Positions 7,344 to 16,194 are shown, numbered from the stretch's first letter. The stretch is DNA of 42,000 nucleotides from Candidatus Solibacter usitatus (GCA_016191645.1 JACPVQ010000218.1:1-42000), one strand, 5' to 3'. Program-made: numbers and translations. Notes: generated from the letters alone by a model not told the origin.

Positions 7344-9611
7344 ATGTTTCGCAAAAAACTAACGATGCTGCTGGCAGCCGCCGTGCTGGCGGCTCAACAA
7401 CCTCCCGCGCAGACCGCGGCCGCCGGACAAGCCACCGCCGACGCCGCGGCCGGTGGCAGCATCGTGCTCAATCTGCCCAACGCGTCGTTGACCGAGGTGA
7501 TCGATATTCTTGCGGCGCGGCTCAAAATCAATTACATTCTGGACCCGCGCGTGAAAAGCGGGACGGTAACGCTGCGCACCTTTGGCGAGATCAAAGCCGT
7601 CGATATCCGCTCGCTGCTGGAAACCATCCTGCGAATCAATGGCGCGGCCATGATTCAGGTCGGCGAAATCTATCGCATTGTTCCCGTTACGGAAGCCGGA
7701 AGGCTGCCGATGAATCCGCAGACGAACCTCATTTCGAAGGAGATTCCTTCGGATGAGAGCATGACCCTGAATCTCATTTTCCTGAAGTACATGGGTGTGG
7801 GCGACATCATGAAACTCATTGATCCGTTTCGCGGAGAAGGATCGTCCGCTTCTTCTTATGAGCCCGCGAATCTGCTGATGCTGTTGGACAACAATCGCAA
7901 CATGCGCCGCACCATGGAGCTGATCGCATTGTTTGACAGCGACAAATTCGCCGCCAATCGCGTCCGGTTGTTTGAAGTGAAGAACAGCCGTCCAAGCGAA
8001 ATTTCCAAAGAGTTGGAAAGCGTTTTCAAGGCATACGCATTCAGCGAAAAGAGCACGTCCATCAAATTCATGGCGGTGGATCGCATCAATACCATCATCG
8101 CCACCGCTCCCAACGCCGGCGTCTTCACGGAAGTGGAATCGTGGATCAAGAAGCTGGATATCCCGGTGAAGGTGACGGCGGGCGCGACGGATAACTACGT
8201 TTACCGGGTTCGTTACGGGCGCGCGGAAATGCTGGCCATGGCCATTATGCAGTTGTACGGCGGTTTGTATCTGGGCCTTCCCATGATGGGTTTTGGAGGC
8301 ATGGGGGGCGGAATGGGAATGGGCATGGGCGGCGGAATGGGCGGCATGTACGGCGGCGGAATGGGCGGCATGTACGGCGGCGGAATGGGTGGTATGTACG
8401 GCGGCGGAATGGGCGGCATGTACGGTGGCGGGATGGGCGGCATGTATGGTGGCGGGATGGGCGGCATGTACGGCGGTGGGATGGGCGGCATGTATGGCGG
8501 CGGATTGGGTGGAATGTACGGCGGGATGGGAGGAATGGGCTCCATGAACTATGGAGCGTACAGCGGGGCCGGCATGATGCAGCCCGGCGCATCCGCGTCT
8601 GTGCCTTTAGCCTCTCCGGCGGGAGCCTCCGCGGCTGGCCTTACACATCCTTCCGGCGATCTCACAGGATCCTTTCTGGGCGCGGCCAACGCCATGGCGG
8701 GTCAACTCAAGATTCCCCGCGTCGTTCCGAATCCATTCGACAATTCGCTGCTGATTCAAGGTACACCCAGTGAATACGAGCAAATCGCAAAACTGCTGGA
8801 CAAGCTGGATGTACCTCCGCGCCAGGTGTTGATTGAAGCGAAGATCTACGAAGTGTCTCTCACCGGAGCTTTTGCCAGCGGCATTCAGTCGTTTCTGCAA
8901 AAGCGCGGTGCTGACCGGGCAGGCAACACGGGAATCCTCTCGGCCACCATGGACGGTGCGAGGACGGCCTTGTCCACCGCGCACTTAGTTGGGCAAACGA
9001 AGGAACTGCTCCTTTTCCTTTCGGCGCAGGAAGACACACGCCGCGCGAAGGTAGTCTCGTCACCCAGCATCATTGCAACCGAGAGCATCTCGGCGCAGGT
9101 GAACGTCGGATCGGAGGTGCCAACGCTGAGCGCATCGGCCCCCTCCGGCGTGCAGGTGGGAGGGAACTCGGTGTTCGCCAATAGCATCTCCAACCGCAAC
9201 TCCGGTGTCACGCTCAACATCACGGCGCACGTACTGCCCAGCGGCATTGTGACGATGATGATCAATCAGGAAGTCAGCAGCCCGGTGGCTCCCGCCGCCA
9301 GCGCCGCCATCCAATCGCCGTCCTTCTCCAAAAGGAATGTCTCCACGCAGGTGACCGTGCAGGATGGCGACACGATTGCCATCGCGGGCATCATTCAGGA
9401 ATCGGATACCATGAGCAGCGCGGGAATTCCGGTGTTGAACAAGCTGCCGCTTGTGGGCTCGCTGTTCGGCAATCGTTCCTACTCCAAGGAGCGAACCGAA
9501 TTGATCGTTTTCATGACGCCCCGGGTGATCTATGACACCAACGAAATCACGGAAGCCACCGAAGAGTTGAAGAGCCGTCTGAAACGAATTCACCGTTTGA
9601 TCAAGGACTAG
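7344..9611 (+). CDS. gspD: GspD, T2SS outer-membrane secretin with Gly/Met-rich insert
   Basis: 755 residues forming the outer-membrane channel. A signal peptide (LTMLLAAAVLAAQQ) is followed by an N0-like domain (about 33-112, LPNASLTEVIDILAARLKIN), N1 (about 133-195), N2 (about 203-275, RLFEVKNSRPSEISKELESV), an interrupted N3 and the secretin C-domain. The C-domain carries RQVLIEAKIYEVSL, VSSPSIIATESISAQVNVG and the signature QDGDTIAIAGIIQESD then IPVLNKLPLVGSLFG, ending near ELIVFMTPRVI. N3 is split by about 140 residues of Gly/Met/Tyr-rich sequence that include eight copies of GGGMGGMY. The ribosome site GAGGAG at 7332-7337 has good spacing to the ATG. This is the last gene of the secretion operon. 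Confidence 0.93.
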   Translation: MFRKKLTMLLAAAVLAAQQPPAQTAAAGQATADAAAGGSIVLNLPNASLTEVIDILAARLKINYILDPRVKSGTVTLRTFGEIKAVDIRSLLETILRINGAAMIQVGEIYRIVPVTEAGRLPMNPQTNLISKEIPSDESMTLNLIFLKYMGVGDIMKLIDPFRGEGSSASSYEPANLLMLLDNNRNMRRTMELIALFDSDKFAANRVRLFEVKNSRPSEISKELESVFKAYAFSEKSTSIKFMAVDRINTIIATAPNAGVFTEVESWIKKLDIPVKVTAGATDNYVYRVRYGRAEMLAMAIMQLYGGLYLGLPMMGFGGMGGGMGMGMGGGMGGMYGGGMGGMYGGGMGGMYGGGMGGMYGGGMGGMYGGGMGGMYGGGMGGMYGGGLGGMYGGMGGMGSMNYGAYSGAGMMQPGASASVPLASPAGASAAGLTHPSGDLTGSFLGAANAMAGQLKIPRVVPNPFDNSLLIQGTPSEYEQIAKLLDKLDVPPRQVLIEAKIYEVSLTGAFASGIQSFLQKRGADRAGNTGILSATMDGARTALSTAHLVGQTKELLLFLSAQEDTRRAKVVSSPSIIATESISAQVNVGSEVPTLSASAPSGVQVGGNSVFANSISNRNSGVTLNITAHVLPSGIVTMMINQEVSSPVAPAASAAIQSPSFSKRNVSTQVTVQDGDTIAIAGIIQESDTMSSAGIPVLNKLPLVGSLFGNRSYSKERTELIVFMTPRVIYDTNEITEATEELKSRLKRIHRLIKD
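8328..8519 (+). repeat. Coding 24-bp minisatellite, eight units (GGGMGGMY)
   Basis: Eight contiguous 24-bp units encode GGGMGGMY, with Leu replacing the first Met in the last unit. They correspond to GspD residues 329-392. Third-position variation between units (ggc/ggt/ggg, tac/tat) shows the array is not brand new. Imperfect Gly/Met sequence flanks it on both sides (about 8290-8327 and 8520-8545). Units are a multiple of three, so copy-number change would keep the frame. Confidence 0.95.
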
Positions 9612-9619
9612 GACTAAGC

Positions 9620-9679
9620 GGTCTGTTGGAAACGCAACTCCCGTCCGATCAACGGGTTCAAGGTAACATAGAACAGACC
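9620..9679 (+). promoter_or_regulatory. Nested inverted repeat just upstream of the modular protein start
   Basis: An 8-bp perfect inverted repeat, GGTCTGTT at 9620-9627 and AACAGACC at 9672-9679, encloses a smaller one, CCCGT at 9640-9644 and ACGGG at 9652-9656. The structure ends three bases before the ATG at 9683 and would cover the region where a ribosome binds. It is not followed by a T-run, so it is not an obvious terminator. A translational control or processing hairpin is an inference. Confidence 0.4.
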
Positions 9680-9682
9680 TGC

Positions 9683-12600
9683 ATGCGGTGTCTCTACCCG
9701 GCCGTTTTCGTACTTCTTTCTCTCCAGTGCACCATGGCGCAGGACCCTGGCCAAGGCGCGCCCGCGGGAACCGACTCGCAGTTTCTGAGCGCGTACTTTC
9801 GGGGTTCCTTCAATACCCTGACCTCATTGCCCGCGATCGGCAACGTGCGGACCTATGGAACGGGCGGCTACGTGCAGGAGTTTCCCGACGTCAAGAAGGA
9901 CAAGGCCAACAAGTTCGCTCTCGTCAAAGGAACCTTGTTCACGGCGGAGCAATACGGCATTTTCCAGGTATTTCCGGCAATCTACGAGTACTACACTTCC
10001 GTCGGCGTCAACATTGCCGGGTTTCCGTCGTCGGATACGTTTTCCTGCATCAACAACTCGATTAGCGGCGCTTGCACCTACCAGACCTTCACCAGGAACT
10101 ATGTTCTGTTCTCTTATCCCAGCGTGTTGACGGCGTCCGATGCAAGCCTCAATTACGCTTTGCGCGACCCGTTCTTTTCCCGCTGGCAAACCATTGGCGG
10201 CATCACGGGACTGGGTCCGGCTGCAAGTGCGGAGTCGACAGTAACCGGAAAGGCCGGGACCACTTCCATCACGCAGCTATTCGCCAACGGCGCTCTGTAC
10301 AGCATCACCTCCGGAGCTTCGAACGGAAAGATCTTCGCGGTGGCGGGGAAAGCGTTCGCTCTTTACAACCAGTACGCGCTGCACGCCGGATCCCTGGGAT
10401 TGCCCACCAGCGATGCCTTGAACGCGGGCGGCGGCAAGTTCCGGCAGAACTTTGAAGGCGGTTCCATCGAATACTCCGACACGACCGAAGCCGTTATTCG
10501 CGCGGCGGTGGGCGCCGTGCGGCTCAGTATCTCCGTGACCGCCGTCAGCCGCATGAACCTGGGTGAGTCCCTTACGATTACGGCAACGGTTTACTCCACT
10601 CTAGGCGAGGAACTCTCGGATCGCCAGACCAGTTGGGTCACTTCGAACGGCCGTATTATCAGCATCCAGGCTGGCCCCAATGGCAAGACAGCGACGCTGA
10701 AAGCGGTGGGCGGCGGAACGGCAACCATCACCGCCGTCAGTGACGGCAAGGCCAGCGACTCGCTCACCATCTTTGTGGCCGCGCCCTGTTGTCAAATTGG
10801 CGAGGGATCGCCCACCACGGCGATTCAACAGGCCTTTCAGGATGCCGTGACGCGCCTGCGATTGAATGTTCTGGTGCCGGTGGCCGATCCGGTTCATCGC
10901 GCCGGTTTCGGATACGTTCAGGAACTGCAAGCGGCGGACAATCAGCAGCAGCGCTATTTTCTATGCCGTTCCGACCGTGCTCCAGGCGTTTTTGTGGTGG
11001 GAGGATCCATTCTGCAAGCCTTCGAGCAGCTGGGTGGACCGGCGGGCAAAATGGGATACCCCGTTTCCGACCAGACGGCCGGCGGCAGGCAGATGTTCGA
11101 AGGGGGCGCCTTGGCGGGTTCGCCTGTGCATGCCGTAACCGCTCCGATTCTGGCGCGCTGGACGGAACTGAATTTCGAAACCGGTGCGGCGGGACCTCCC
11201 ATTGCCCCTGCCGCCGACGCAGTCAGTTTCACGGGCGCAAACGGGATCGAACAAGCGTTCCGCGACGGATCGCTGTACCGGCTGGTGAACGGAATCACAT
11301 CCGTTCCCAAAGCTACTCTGGTGAAGGGAAAGATACTGGCGGCCTATCTTGCCGCGGACGGTCCGGAAGGCGACTTCGGATTTCCGATCAACGAAGAGTA
11401 TCTCTCGGACGGCTTACTGCGGCAGGACTTTGAAGGGACGCAATTGTCTTATGCCGGCGACGGCGATGTCCAGGCGCAAACCCGTCAGCGGCGGCCGCAA
11501 ATTACCGCCGCGCCCTCGAAAGTGGTTGCCGGCGGGCGGGTGCGCCTTATTGTCGGGGGTTTTTCAGCGGGCGCGAATCTGCGCGTGACCTTTAATACAC
11601 AGTCGAATATTCCCGCGTTTCAGATTCAAACCAAGCAGGGGTCTTACACCTGGGAATTCCCCGTTGCGGCAAACGCTCCCACGTCCACGGTCACGGTGAC
11701 CGCTCAGGAGGTGGGAACGCAAAACCAGGCCAGCGCCACCTACACCGTCACAGCCGTGAACGAGGCTGTCGTGCAACTGGTGAAACTCAGAGGAGATGCG
11801 CAGGTTGTGGTTCCCGGGGCGCGCCTGGCCTCCATCGCCGCCGCCTTGCGCGATGACAAGGGAACCCCTCTGGTAGGGATTGCGGTGAAGTTCACCGCCT
11901 CTCCGGGCGCGAAGGTGGAAGCGGCGGAAACGATTACGGACGAAAACGGCGAAGCGGAGGCAATCATTCGCACCCCCGCGGCGCAAGGCATTGTGTTGGT
12001 AACCGCAGAGGCCGCCGGAAAGGTCGTGACGTTTAACGCGCGCGCCAACAGTTCGACACTGACCAATTATCCCCGGCAGATGCAGACCGGCAGCTTTACG
12101 CTGGGAAGTTCCCCGGCCACGGTGGGACAGAAAGGGGCCTTGCTGGCAGCGGCCTCTTCCGTGATCCGCTATCATCAGTCGCGAACGGAATTGCCGTCGT
12201 CGCTGGGCCTCTCCGATCCGGCGCTGCTGAACAGCTTTCTCACCGCTTTCTGCGTGCTGGATACGGCGGGCGGCAGGATCTGCGATGGGTATCTGACGGT
12301 GGCCGGCGCATCCGAGCCGGTGGTGAACTTATGGCGGCTCAAGGAATTCGTTGGGAACAACATCGATGTCGATCCGCTGCCCGCGAGCCAGGAGGCGATT
12401 CGAGACAGCCTGAATAGTGGAATCCCGGTGATTCTGGCGCTGTCCTTAACCGCGGGCGGACAGGCGGCAGGTACGCATTTCGTGGTGGCCAACGGCATCA
12501 ATACCGATGGAGCCATCACCATCCACGATCCTAACGCGAACCTGGGAAGGACAACCCTGGAGGCGTACGAAAACGGATTCTCCACGCGCGGCCGCGAATG

Positions 12601-13600
12601 GAAGGCCACTCTTTTGAGTGCCATCCGGCTCGGTTTGCGGTCGCCCAGCCCGACCGGTTTTCTGGTTACTACGCCCTTGGCTGGGATCTCCGTGCAAGGG
12701 CCCAATGGTGAATGCGGACGGCTGCTTTCCTGGCCGAATACGGCGGCGGTGGATGCGGATGGGTCTTTTGCCGCGCCGGCAGGGTCGGCGAATTTGTATT
12801 ATTGCCCGGGAGTTGACCGCGGCCAGATTGTTCAGTTCGCCTCCAAGACCGCCTTCGAAGGGCTGTTGACCGACCTGGGGAATCCGGGCAAGCAGATCCG
12901 GATCGCCGCCGATGGCGCGGCGTCCTATGGTTTGACGCGCCCTAGCGCGCAGTGGCAATTGGACGCAATTCAACTGGCCCTTTCGGCGGCGGATGTGGTG
13001 AACGCCGCGACGTTTACGCGCCGCCTGGGGCCGGGAACGCTCGCTGCGATCTTCGGAACCGGGTTAGGTTCGCCGGATTTTGTTCCCAATGTTTCGGTTG
13101 GCGGGCAGGCGGCAACCGTTCAGTCAGCCGGGGAATTTCGCCTGAATGTCGAGATTCCTCAAGGCGTTCTGCCCGGCGAACAGATCCTGCGCATTGAATC
13201 GATCCACGGCATCGCGGAAGTGCCCATCACCATTTCGGAAGTCGCGCCGGCCATCTTTGTCGATCAGACCACCAGCTTGCCGGTGATTCTGAACGCCACG
13301 GGCAATCAACGCAACACGCAGTTCAATCCCGTGGTGCGCGGGGGTACAATCACCGTTTACGCAACCGGGCTGGGGCCGGTTCGCGTGCAAGGCACTACCC
13401 GGGTGACTCAAGTTCCGGTGGTGGTGAACGTCCAGGGCGCGGATATAGCCGCTTCCTTCGCCGGTCTGGCGGCGGGGTTCCCCGGCGTGTACATCGTCAA
13501 CGCCGCCATTGGACAAAACAACGCCCCCGGCCTTTCCGTTCCCCTGAAGCTCAGGCAAGGGTCCATTGAAAGCAACGTGGTAAACATCGCCATCCGCTGA
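9683..13600 (+). CDS. Large modular secreted protein: LGFP-like repeats, Ig-like domains, C39-like domain, TIGR03437-type C-terminus
   Basis: 1305 residues from the ATG at 9683, which gives a clean signal peptide (RCLYPAVFVLLSLQCTMAQ). An earlier in-frame TTG at 9626 is less likely. Modules in order: a weak repeat near 110-150 (VGVNIAGFPSSDTF); an LGFP-like repeat at about 237-260 (LGLPTSDALNAGGGKFRQNF); a Big2-like domain at 279-366 ending SDGKASDSLTIFV; LGFP-like repeats at about 456-478 (KMGYPVSDQTAGGRQMFEGG) and 563-591 (DFGFPINEE, RQDFEG); a Big1-like domain at 706-790; a peptidase C39-like domain at about 806-986 with GTHFVVANGI and ITIHDPN but Ala where the catalytic Cys belongs (GQKGA); and a C-terminal domain at about 1101-1305 with VVNAATF, GTLAAIFGTGL and YATGLGP, matching TIGR03437. 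LGFP repeats are known for wall or polymer binding. It is probably exported, perhaps by the adjacent T2SS. Confidence 0.85.
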   Translation: MRCLYPAVFVLLSLQCTMAQDPGQGAPAGTDSQFLSAYFRGSFNTLTSLPAIGNVRTYGTGGYVQEFPDVKKDKANKFALVKGTLFTAEQYGIFQVFPAIYEYYTSVGVNIAGFPSSDTFSCINNSISGACTYQTFTRNYVLFSYPSVLTASDASLNYALRDPFFSRWQTIGGITGLGPAASAESTVTGKAGTTSITQLFANGALYSITSGASNGKIFAVAGKAFALYNQYALHAGSLGLPTSDALNAGGGKFRQNFEGGSIEYSDTTEAVIRAAVGAVRLSISVTAVSRMNLGESLTITATVYSTLGEELSDRQTSWVTSNGRIISIQAGPNGKTATLKAVGGGTATITAVSDGKASDSLTIFVAAPCCQIGEGSPTTAIQQAFQDAVTRLRLNVLVPVADPVHRAGFGYVQELQAADNQQQRYFLCRSDRAPGVFVVGGSILQAFEQLGGPAGKMGYPVSDQTAGGRQMFEGGALAGSPVHAVTAPILARWTELNFETGAAGPPIAPAADAVSFTGANGIEQAFRDGSLYRLVNGITSVPKATLVKGKILAAYLAADGPEGDFGFPINEEYLSDGLLRQDFEGTQLSYAGDGDVQAQTRQRRPQITAAPSKVVAGGRVRLIVGGFSAGANLRVTFNTQSNIPAFQIQTKQGSYTWEFPVAANAPTSTVTVTAQEVGTQNQASATYTVTAVNEAVVQLVKLRGDAQVVVPGARLASIAAALRDDKGTPLVGIAVKFTASPGAKVEAAETITDENGEAEAIIRTPAAQGIVLVTAEAAGKVVTFNARANSSTLTNYPRQMQTGSFTLGSSPATVGQKGALLAAASSVIRYHQSRTELPSSLGLSDPALLNSFLTAFCVLDTAGGRICDGYLTVAGASEPVVNLWRLKEFVGNNIDVDPLPASQEAIRDSLNSGIPVILALSLTAGGQAAGTHFVVANGINTDGAITIHDPNANLGRTTLEAYENGFSTRGREWKATLLSAIRLGLRSPSPTGFLVTTPLAGISVQGPNGECGRLLSWPNTAAVDADGSFAAPAGSANLYYCPGVDRGQIVQFASKTAFEGLLTDLGNPGKQIRIAADGAASYGLTRPSAQWQLDAIQLALSAADVVNAATFTRRLGPGTLAAIFGTGLGSPDFVPNVSVGGQAATVQSAGEFRLNVEIPQGVLPGEQILRIESIHGIAEVPITISEVAPAIFVDQTTSLPVILNATGNQRNTQFNPVVRGGTITVYATGLGPVRVQGTTRVTQVPVVVNVQGADIAASFAGLAAGFPGVYIVNAAIGQNNAPGLSVPLKLRQGSIESNVVNIAIR

Positions 13601-13952
13601 TTGCCTGAAAAAGTTCTTGACCGCGGCCTTGGCTACGTGCTTTAATCGGTCCTTGGTCCTTTTGTATCGACTAATGGTCGTAGGATTCATCCCAGCAGGG
13701 GCAGTTTGTCCTTGACATGGGTATAGCTATAGTGGTATCTATTAAGTAATTGCGTCCGGGTCGAAAAGCGGAATAAACCCCCGCGGGCACGAAGAAGCCC
13801 AGGTCGGCTTCTGGTAAGATTGAGAGACGCACTGGCTGGCATAAAGCGGCTGAAGCCGCACTGACCGGCCGGAAGAAAAAACAAAAACAATCGAAACAGA
13901 TTGTAAGAGCAGTTCCAATCAATTCAAGTCTACTTCTACCAAGGAGAGGGAA
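13601..13952 (+). promoter_or_regulatory. Promoter and about 200-nt structured leader of the first tandem secreted protein
   Basis: This 352-base gap holds no convincing gene. TTGACA at 13712-13717 and TATCTA at 13736-13741, 18 bases apart, form the best promoter candidate in the window. The transcript would begin near 13748, giving a leader of about 205 bases. In it, CTGGCTGG (13832-13839) can pair with CCGGCCGG (13865-13872) around the inner palindrome at 13846-13859, and CAATC/GATTG form a small hairpin at 13888-13903. A strong ribosome site AAGGAGAGGG precedes the ATG. I could not match the leader to a riboswitch class by eye. Confidence 0.6.
13846..13859. repeat. REP-like palindrome (GCGGCT-GA-AGCCGC)
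   Basis: Perfect 6-bp arms around a two-base centre. Read on the - strand it is GCGGCT-TC-AGCCGC, sharing the core CT-TC-AG with the palindromes at the end of pyrC (39917-39954). It lies inside the leader of the first tandem secreted protein. Confidence 0.5.
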
Positions 13953-16037
13953 ATGTCAGATTCTCGTAAACTCTTTTTGGCGTTAGCTATGCTCGTTTTT
14001 GTAACGGGTATCGCCAGCGCTCAATCTCCCACAGTCATCGCCTGCAACGTTTTCGCACAGCCCTTAACGGTCCGCGCGGAAGGTTTGGCAGAGCAACTCG
14101 GTGACGTAACCACGACTTGCACTGGCGGCACGGCCCCGGCTGCCGGCACTGCGCTTCCGCAGGTCAACATCTCGGTCACCACCAGCGTCAATCTCACCAA
14201 TCGCCTGCTTTCCGATCCGATCACGGATGCTTTGCTGTTCATTGACGATCCGCAACCGCTAGCTCCGGGCAACGGTTTGGGCGCGCAGAGCCCCTGTGCA
14301 CCGGCCGCCGGCAGCACGGTTTGCGCTCCTCTCTTCGCTAGCGCGACGGTAGGTGCGGCTTCGGAAACCAGCGCTCTTGGAACGATTCGCAATATTTTCC
14401 AGGGTGTCCGTCAGAACGACACGACCGTTGTCTTTCTGGCAGTGCCGATCAACGCCCCGGGCGTTGGCGGTTCGCGCACCTATCGCGTTAAGAATCTGCG
14501 CGGCGCAATTGCCGGCTCGACGGCGACCAATGGTCAGATCTTCGCCTTCGTGTCCATCCAGAACCCGCCGGCCAATCTGCAGTTGAACAGCTCCACTGCA
14601 AACATTGGTTTCGTTCAACCCGGTATTGCCGTTGCCCTGCGCAACCAGGCAGGTACGGGCGGACTCAGCACGGGTTCGGCTCGCATTTTCAACTTCGTTT
14701 GCGACACCTATAACCGTGATCTGTATGACAACAGCGCAAACAACTACAGCGGCAGCGGCGCGGGCAACACCTTCACGCTTACTGGCCGTTCTTCCGTAAT
14801 TCGCTACACGGAAGGCTACCCCGCTTCCTTCAAGCGCCGTGACGTCAATCCTCCTCTGACGGAGCCGACGGCAACGGTTGGTAATCAGAACGTCCCTCAG
14901 AGCAACAACGGTCTTGATCCCGCCGTCATCAACAACTTGGTTGTCGATTCCGGTTTCTTCAATATCAATTTCACGGCGACCAACGGTTTGAACCGCGCTG
15001 GCCGCGCGGATCATGGAACCCGCCTGCGTGCGGTTTTCGGGAATATCCCCGCGAACATAAAGGTGTTTGTCAGCGCGCATGCGCTGAACTCCGCCTTGGC
15101 GTTCAGCACCACCAGCAGCCGCTCCAGTGGTGGTGGCGAAACGGGCATCGGCAACGGCGCGACCAACGCTGGCGCCGGCAATGCCGTTGCGCTTCAGCCG
15201 AAGGCTTTTGCGGTTAGCTCCACGACTACCGGCCAGAACATCGCTGCCGCAACCGTGTTGGCGAACCCGCTGAGCGCTGCCGAAGAATGGTCTGTTGGCA
15301 GCCGCGTGCTGCCTGCCGGCTATCCCTCCGGTGCACAGGCTGGTTTGTTGGAATTGCCGGTTAGCGGCGGTTCCGCATCCGCCATCTGGGAGATCTTCTC
15401 CGAGACCCCGAATGACACCGATCGCCTGAGCTTTGCCATTGCCTGGGCGTATCGTTCGGTTGCCAATCCTGGCGCCGGTACGGCCACTGCTTCGGGTAGC
15501 TTTGCTCCCGTCGGCGGCGGCAGCACCATGAGTGCGGGTGCAACTATCCCGCGCTTCTCCGATAGCGGTTCCACTGCCTCTACCGTGGCCAGCTGGAATC
15601 TTTGCGTAACCAACCTGTTGTATCCGTTTGTGACCAACCAAGTGGGCTTTGACACTGGTATGTCCGTCTCGAATACGACACAGGATCCGTTCGGAACCCC
15701 GTCCCAGTCCGGCAACTTCACCGTTAATTACTACGGTGGCACTACCGGTGGCGGCGCGGCTCCCGCGGCTCAAACCACTACCTCTGTGCTGGCTGGCGGC
15801 CAAACGGCAGTATTCTCGCTGTCGTCTGGTGGCACCAACGGCATCGCGGCGACTCCTGGTTTCCAGGGCTACATCATCGTTCAGTGCCAGTTCCGCTTTG
15901 CTCACGGGTTCGCCTTCATCAGCGATCTCGGGGCGGCGAAACTGTCGCACGGTTACCTGGCTCTGGTGATGGATCTCAGCGGTACCGGAGACAGCCTCAA
16001 CAGAACCGGTATTGCTGGCGAGAATCTCGGCCAGTAG
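13953..16037 (+). CDS. Secreted acidobacterial protein, tandem paralogue A, unknown function
   Basis: 694 residues. Signal peptide LFLALAMLVFVTGIASAQ, cleavage expected after SA or SAQ. No catalytic motif is visible. The mature protein is rich in Gly, Ser, Thr, Asn and Ala with little Lys, and looks all-beta. Landmarks shared with the next gene: PLTVRAEGLAEQLGDV, DPITDALLFIDDPQP, NIFQGVRQND, NGQIFAFVSIQNPPANL, NGLNRAGRADHGTRLR, a SSGGGET segment, SFAPVGGGSTMS, PFVTNQVGFDTGMSVSNT, QDPFGTPSQSG, and the end GFQGYIIVQC, FAHGFAFISDLGAAKLSHGY, LALVMDLSG. A few conserved cysteines may pair. The start has the strong ribosome site AAGGAGAGGG. A perfect terminator follows at 16066-16103. I recall similar unnamed proteins in other acidobacteria. 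A surface-layer or matrix role is only a guess. Confidence 0.85.
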   Translation: MSDSRKLFLALAMLVFVTGIASAQSPTVIACNVFAQPLTVRAEGLAEQLGDVTTTCTGGTAPAAGTALPQVNISVTTSVNLTNRLLSDPITDALLFIDDPQPLAPGNGLGAQSPCAPAAGSTVCAPLFASATVGAASETSALGTIRNIFQGVRQNDTTVVFLAVPINAPGVGGSRTYRVKNLRGAIAGSTATNGQIFAFVSIQNPPANLQLNSSTANIGFVQPGIAVALRNQAGTGGLSTGSARIFNFVCDTYNRDLYDNSANNYSGSGAGNTFTLTGRSSVIRYTEGYPASFKRRDVNPPLTEPTATVGNQNVPQSNNGLDPAVINNLVVDSGFFNINFTATNGLNRAGRADHGTRLRAVFGNIPANIKVFVSAHALNSALAFSTTSSRSSGGGETGIGNGATNAGAGNAVALQPKAFAVSSTTTGQNIAAATVLANPLSAAEEWSVGSRVLPAGYPSGAQAGLLELPVSGGSASAIWEIFSETPNDTDRLSFAIAWAYRSVANPGAGTATASGSFAPVGGGSTMSAGATIPRFSDSGSTASTVASWNLCVTNLLYPFVTNQVGFDTGMSVSNTTQDPFGTPSQSGNFTVNYYGGTTGGGAAPAAQTTTSVLAGGQTAVFSLSSGGTNGIAATPGFQGYIIVQCQFRFAHGFAFISDLGAAKLSHGYLALVMDLSGTGDSLNRTGIAGENLGQ

Positions 16038-16065
16038 TTACCTAAACCAAAGTCCGGAACGACTT

Positions 16066-16103
16066 CAGGGCGGGGAGGAAACTCCCCGCCCTGATTCTTT
16101 TTG
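16066..16103 (+). terminator. Intrinsic terminator after paralogue A
   Basis: Perfect 13-bp stem TCAGGGCGGGGAG / CTCCCCGCCCTGA with a GAAA tetraloop (16079-16082), followed by TTCTTTTT. It separates the two tandem paralogues into different transcripts. Confidence 0.93.
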
Positions 16104-16159
16104 AGCGCCTCCTCTTCCCCTGTCTGTGATTTACTTGTGGAAAAAACCTGAAGAACCTC

Positions 16160-16188
16160 TTCCTTTCATGTGCTATTAGTGCTACACT
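16160..16188 (+). promoter_or_regulatory. Extended -10 promoter candidate for paralogue B
   Basis: TG-C-TACACT at 16080+100..16188, that is TG at 16180-16181 and TACACT at 16183-16188, is an extended -10 element. The -35 position (TTCCTT at 16160-16165, 17 bases away) is weak. Transcription would start near 16195 and leave a leader of about 230 bases. Confidence 0.5.
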
Positions 16189-16194
16189 ACGTGA

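Noticed and set aside
8328-8519. Regular direct repeats that could suggest a CRISPR array
   Set aside because: The units are contiguous with no spacers, and they are in frame within gspD.
14259-15950. 563-codon open frame on the - strand opposite paralogue A
   Set aside because: Arg/Gly/Ala-rich translation with no domain, no ribosome site, and lying fully under a gene with signal peptide and a conserved paralogue. It is a codon-bias shadow.
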